Shown here in pieces: positions 62,067 through 64,000 of a DNA stretch of 64,000 nucleotides. The stretch's first letter is position 1, and the number at the start of each line of letters is the position of its first letter. Below the pieces are notes generated by a model, which was not told the origin of the DNA, did not search any database, and saw only the letters and a list, made by a program, of their open reading frames with translations. A program made the position numbers and the translations under genes. Source of the stretch: Changpingibacter yushuensis (GTDB taxonomy: Bacteria; Actinomycetota; Actinomycetes; Actinomycetales; Actinomycetaceae); the NCBI RefSeq assembly GCF_014041995.1, contig NZ_CP059492.1, forward strand, positions 1,054,001 through 1,118,000, in the 5' to 3' direction.

Positions 62067-64000
62067 ATGGTGCAGGCAGTGGCGAGCGACGATTGGACTG
62101 CATTGTCCCGCCCGTTGGAGCGAGCACTCGGTAAGCGCACTGCAAAAGCTCTCGAACGGCTGGGGCTTAAAACGGTGGAGGACCTCGTTCTCCACTTCCC
62201 CTTCCGATTGGCCCACAGAGGCGAGCTTATGCCCATCTCTCAGGTGCGTGAAGGCGAGTCTGTTACGGTCGTGGCTCAGGTTCTGAGTGCTTCCTTGCGC
62301 CCGATGAATGCTCGGAAGGGCTTTCTGCTCACTGTGCGAATCGCTGACGGGCGCAATGAACTTGGTCTGACGTTCTTTGGGAAGGCGATGCGGCCGCTCC
62401 AGTACCATGAACGTCGGCTTCAGGCTGGAACGATCGCCACGTTTTCAGGCACGATTTCTTCGTATCGAGGCGAACTCCAGCTCAATCATCCTGAGTATGA
62501 GATTTACGACGACGAACCCGATCTTTCGAAGATCTCGCAGCCGATTCCTATCTATCACGCCACTGAAAAGCTTCCCTCATGGCACATTGAGCGTGCAATC
62601 GCCGCGGTCCTGCCCACACTTACCGCCGCCGATTTCCCGGACCCTCTCCCTGCTGGTTATCGGGCACTCCACCATTTGCCGAGCCGCTTCGACGCGATTC
62701 ACGCCTTGCACCAACCTACGGAAGACAAGGCGTGGGAACAGGCGAACGCTCGAATGAAGCACGAGGAGGCCTTCGTCTTACAGACCTCGCTGGCACAGCG
62801 TGCGGCTCAAGCGCGCGGACGCAAGGTATCGGCTTTTCCTGCCACGGCAGGAGGCCTGCTGCAGGCGTTCGATGAACGGCTTCCGTTCGCTTTGACTGAC
62901 GGCCAGGTAACGGTTGGCGGCGAGATCTCTTCAGAGATCGCCACCTGCGTGCCGATGCAGCGGCTGCTGCAAGGCGACGTGGGTTCCGGAAAGACGATCG
63001 TCGCAGTGCGAGCGATGCTTCAAGTTGTCGACGCCGGAGGCCAGGCAGCTTTCCTTGTTCCCACCGAAGTGCTGGCATGGCAACACCTTCGCACTATTGA
63101 AGGCTTGATGGGCGAACTGGCGATGGGTGGCCAGTTGGGCAGCTCAACTCAGAGCACGCGAGTGGAGATCTTGACTGGATCCCTCACTGCGGGCCAGCGC
63201 CGCAAGGCACTGGCCCGGATTGCATCCGGCGAGGCAGGGATTGTTGTTGGAACACATGCGCTGCTTTCTGAAGACGTGCAGATTCCTTTCCTCGGCCTTG
63301 CAGTTATTGATGAACAGCACCGGTTTGGCGTGGATCAGAGGGACTCCCTTGCCTCGGGTGTACACACGCTTGTCATGACGGCTACTCCCATTCCGCGCAC
63401 GATAGCCATGAGTGTCTTTGGGGATCTAGACGTCTCTACATTGCGTGAGTTACCCCAGGGAAGGGCCGGGGTCACGAGCACCTTGGTTCCACTGCACAAT
63501 GAACGGTGGATGGACCGCGCGTGGGAACGTGCGGCCGAGGAAGTCGCCAGCGGAGGACGAGTCTTTGTGGTGTGCCCGCGCATCGATGCCGACCAGCCAG
63601 AAGATGCCGAGCAGTCAGAGGAATCCGAGCAGTTAGACGCATTTGGTGATGACGAAGCTCCCACTGATGCGAGTCGACTCGCCAGCTCCCGCGCACACGA
63701 ACAAGAACAACTCAATGTGCCCGGAACGGACATCGCTAGCAAGGATGAAGTTCATTCGGCCGTGGCCACGCACGACTTCTTAACTGGTCGCCTTCCCGGA
63801 ATCACGATTGGCATGCTGCATGGCCGAATGAAACCTGATGAGAAGGCAATGGCGATGGAACGCTTTGCTTCAGGCCAAGCGCCTATTCTCGTAGCCACCA
63901 CTGTGGTGGAAGTCGGAGTGGACGTCCCAGATGCCACTCTCATGATCATTCTTGACGCGGATCGATTCGGGCTCTCCCAACTTCATCAGTTGCGCGGAAG
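62067..64000 (+). CDS. recG: ATP-dependent DNA helicase RecG (3' end outside window)
   Basis: The frame is open from ATG 62067 (site GGGGAGGG) to the window edge, 644 codons. An N-terminal wedge/OB domain (LERALGKRTAKALERLGLKT) binds branched DNA. Walker A is GDVGSGKT (303-310) and Walker B is DEQH in VIDEQHRFGVDQR (415-418). MLHGRMKPDEKAMAMERFA and TTVVEVGVDVPDA are helicase motifs of the second RecA domain. RecG reverses stalled forks. An acidic insertion of about 50 residues (around 508-560, rich in Asp, Glu, Gln and Ser) sits after FVVCPRID and is longer than in most relatives. Confidence 0.95.
   Translation, partial: MVQAVASDDWTALSRPLERALGKRTAKALERLGLKTVEDLVLHFPFRLAHRGELMPISQVREGESVTVVAQVLSASLRPMNARKGFLLTVRIADGRNELGLTFFGKAMRPLQYHERRLQAGTIATFSGTISSYRGELQLNHPEYEIYDDEPDLSKISQPIPIYHATEKLPSWHIERAIAAVLPTLTAADFPDPLPAGYRALHHLPSRFDAIHALHQPTEDKAWEQANARMKHEEAFVLQTSLAQRAAQARGRKVSAFPATAGGLLQAFDERLPFALTDGQVTVGGEISSEIATCVPMQRLLQGDVGSGKTIVAVRAMLQVVDAGGQAAFLVPTEVLAWQHLRTIEGLMGELAMGGQLGSSTQSTRVEILTGSLTAGQRRKALARIASGEAGIVVGTHALLSEDVQIPFLGLAVIDEQHRFGVDQRDSLASGVHTLVMTATPIPRTIAMSVFGDLDVSTLRELPQGRAGVTSTLVPLHNERWMDRAWERAAEEVASGGRVFVVCPRIDADQPEDAEQSEESEQLDAFGDDEAPTDASRLASSRAHEQEQLNVPGTDIASKDEVHSAVATHDFLTGRLPGITIGMLHGRMKPDEKAMAMERFASGQAPILVATTVVEVGVDVPDATLMIILDADRFGLSQLHQLRG

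Overview
The window looks like the chromosome of a high-GC Gram-positive bacterium (Actinomycetota), most likely a member or relative of the Actinomycetaceae. This is inferred from gene order and families: DUF3039, DUF2017, DUF3048 and DUF4916 proteins, a ClpS/DUF2017 pair, murI next to an Rv1339-like phosphodiesterase and rph-rdgB, and the FAH protein-gltX-tRNA and IclR-leuCD-murA-ddl-thiL-rpmB-recG blocks. No database search was run, so the genus is a guess.

Positions 1-12300 are an accessory, decayed region. It holds two different IS3-family elements (548-1797, apparently intact; 4837-6092, frameshifted). Between them lie two orphan Rhs C-terminal modules, each followed by a related putative immunity gene. 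Beyond these are a serine-recombinase remnant, an MMPL transporter remnant and a possible ISAs1 remnant. In the middle is a compact minus-strand operon: MarR regulator, long-chain acyl-CoA ligase, a 38-residue membrane peptide, a DUF1295 membrane protein and a pyrimidine-dimer glycosylase. The first four genes are joined by overlapping start and stop codons.

Positions 12300-32600 hold a self-regulated metal sensor (KmtR-like) with its P1B-type ATPase, HU, a DUF3039-helicase pair, pncB divergent from clpS, and murI-MBL-rph-rdgB. Then come Bcp, a DUF3048 lipoprotein, tRNA-Leu, an MFS transporter, a secreted HNH nuclease, a shikimate dehydrogenase and a second acyl-CoA ligase behind a palindromic operator.

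Positions 32700-48900 hold a two-gene ABC exporter, the FAH-gltX-tRNA(Gln, Glu, Glu) block and a sugar ABC importer. The importer has no ATPase gene beside it, and its MalF-like permease carries a large inserted beta-rich domain. An S66 peptidase, a two-repeat YdcZ transporter and a PimB-like mannosyltransferase follow.

Positions 48100-64000 are core metabolism and cell wall: an NdgR-like regulator divergent from leuCD, murA-plsC, a trans-sulfuration enzyme divergent from ddl, an FMN reductase, thiL, a tRNA-like gene of odd structure, a FemX-like bridge enzyme, rpmB and the start of recG.

A pattern that ordinary annotation does not explain: several unrelated genes end in, or are followed within about 30 bp by, short tandem duplications. 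Each has a private unit (17, 20, 21, 27, 30 or 36 bp). In three cases the copies include the gene's own stop codon.
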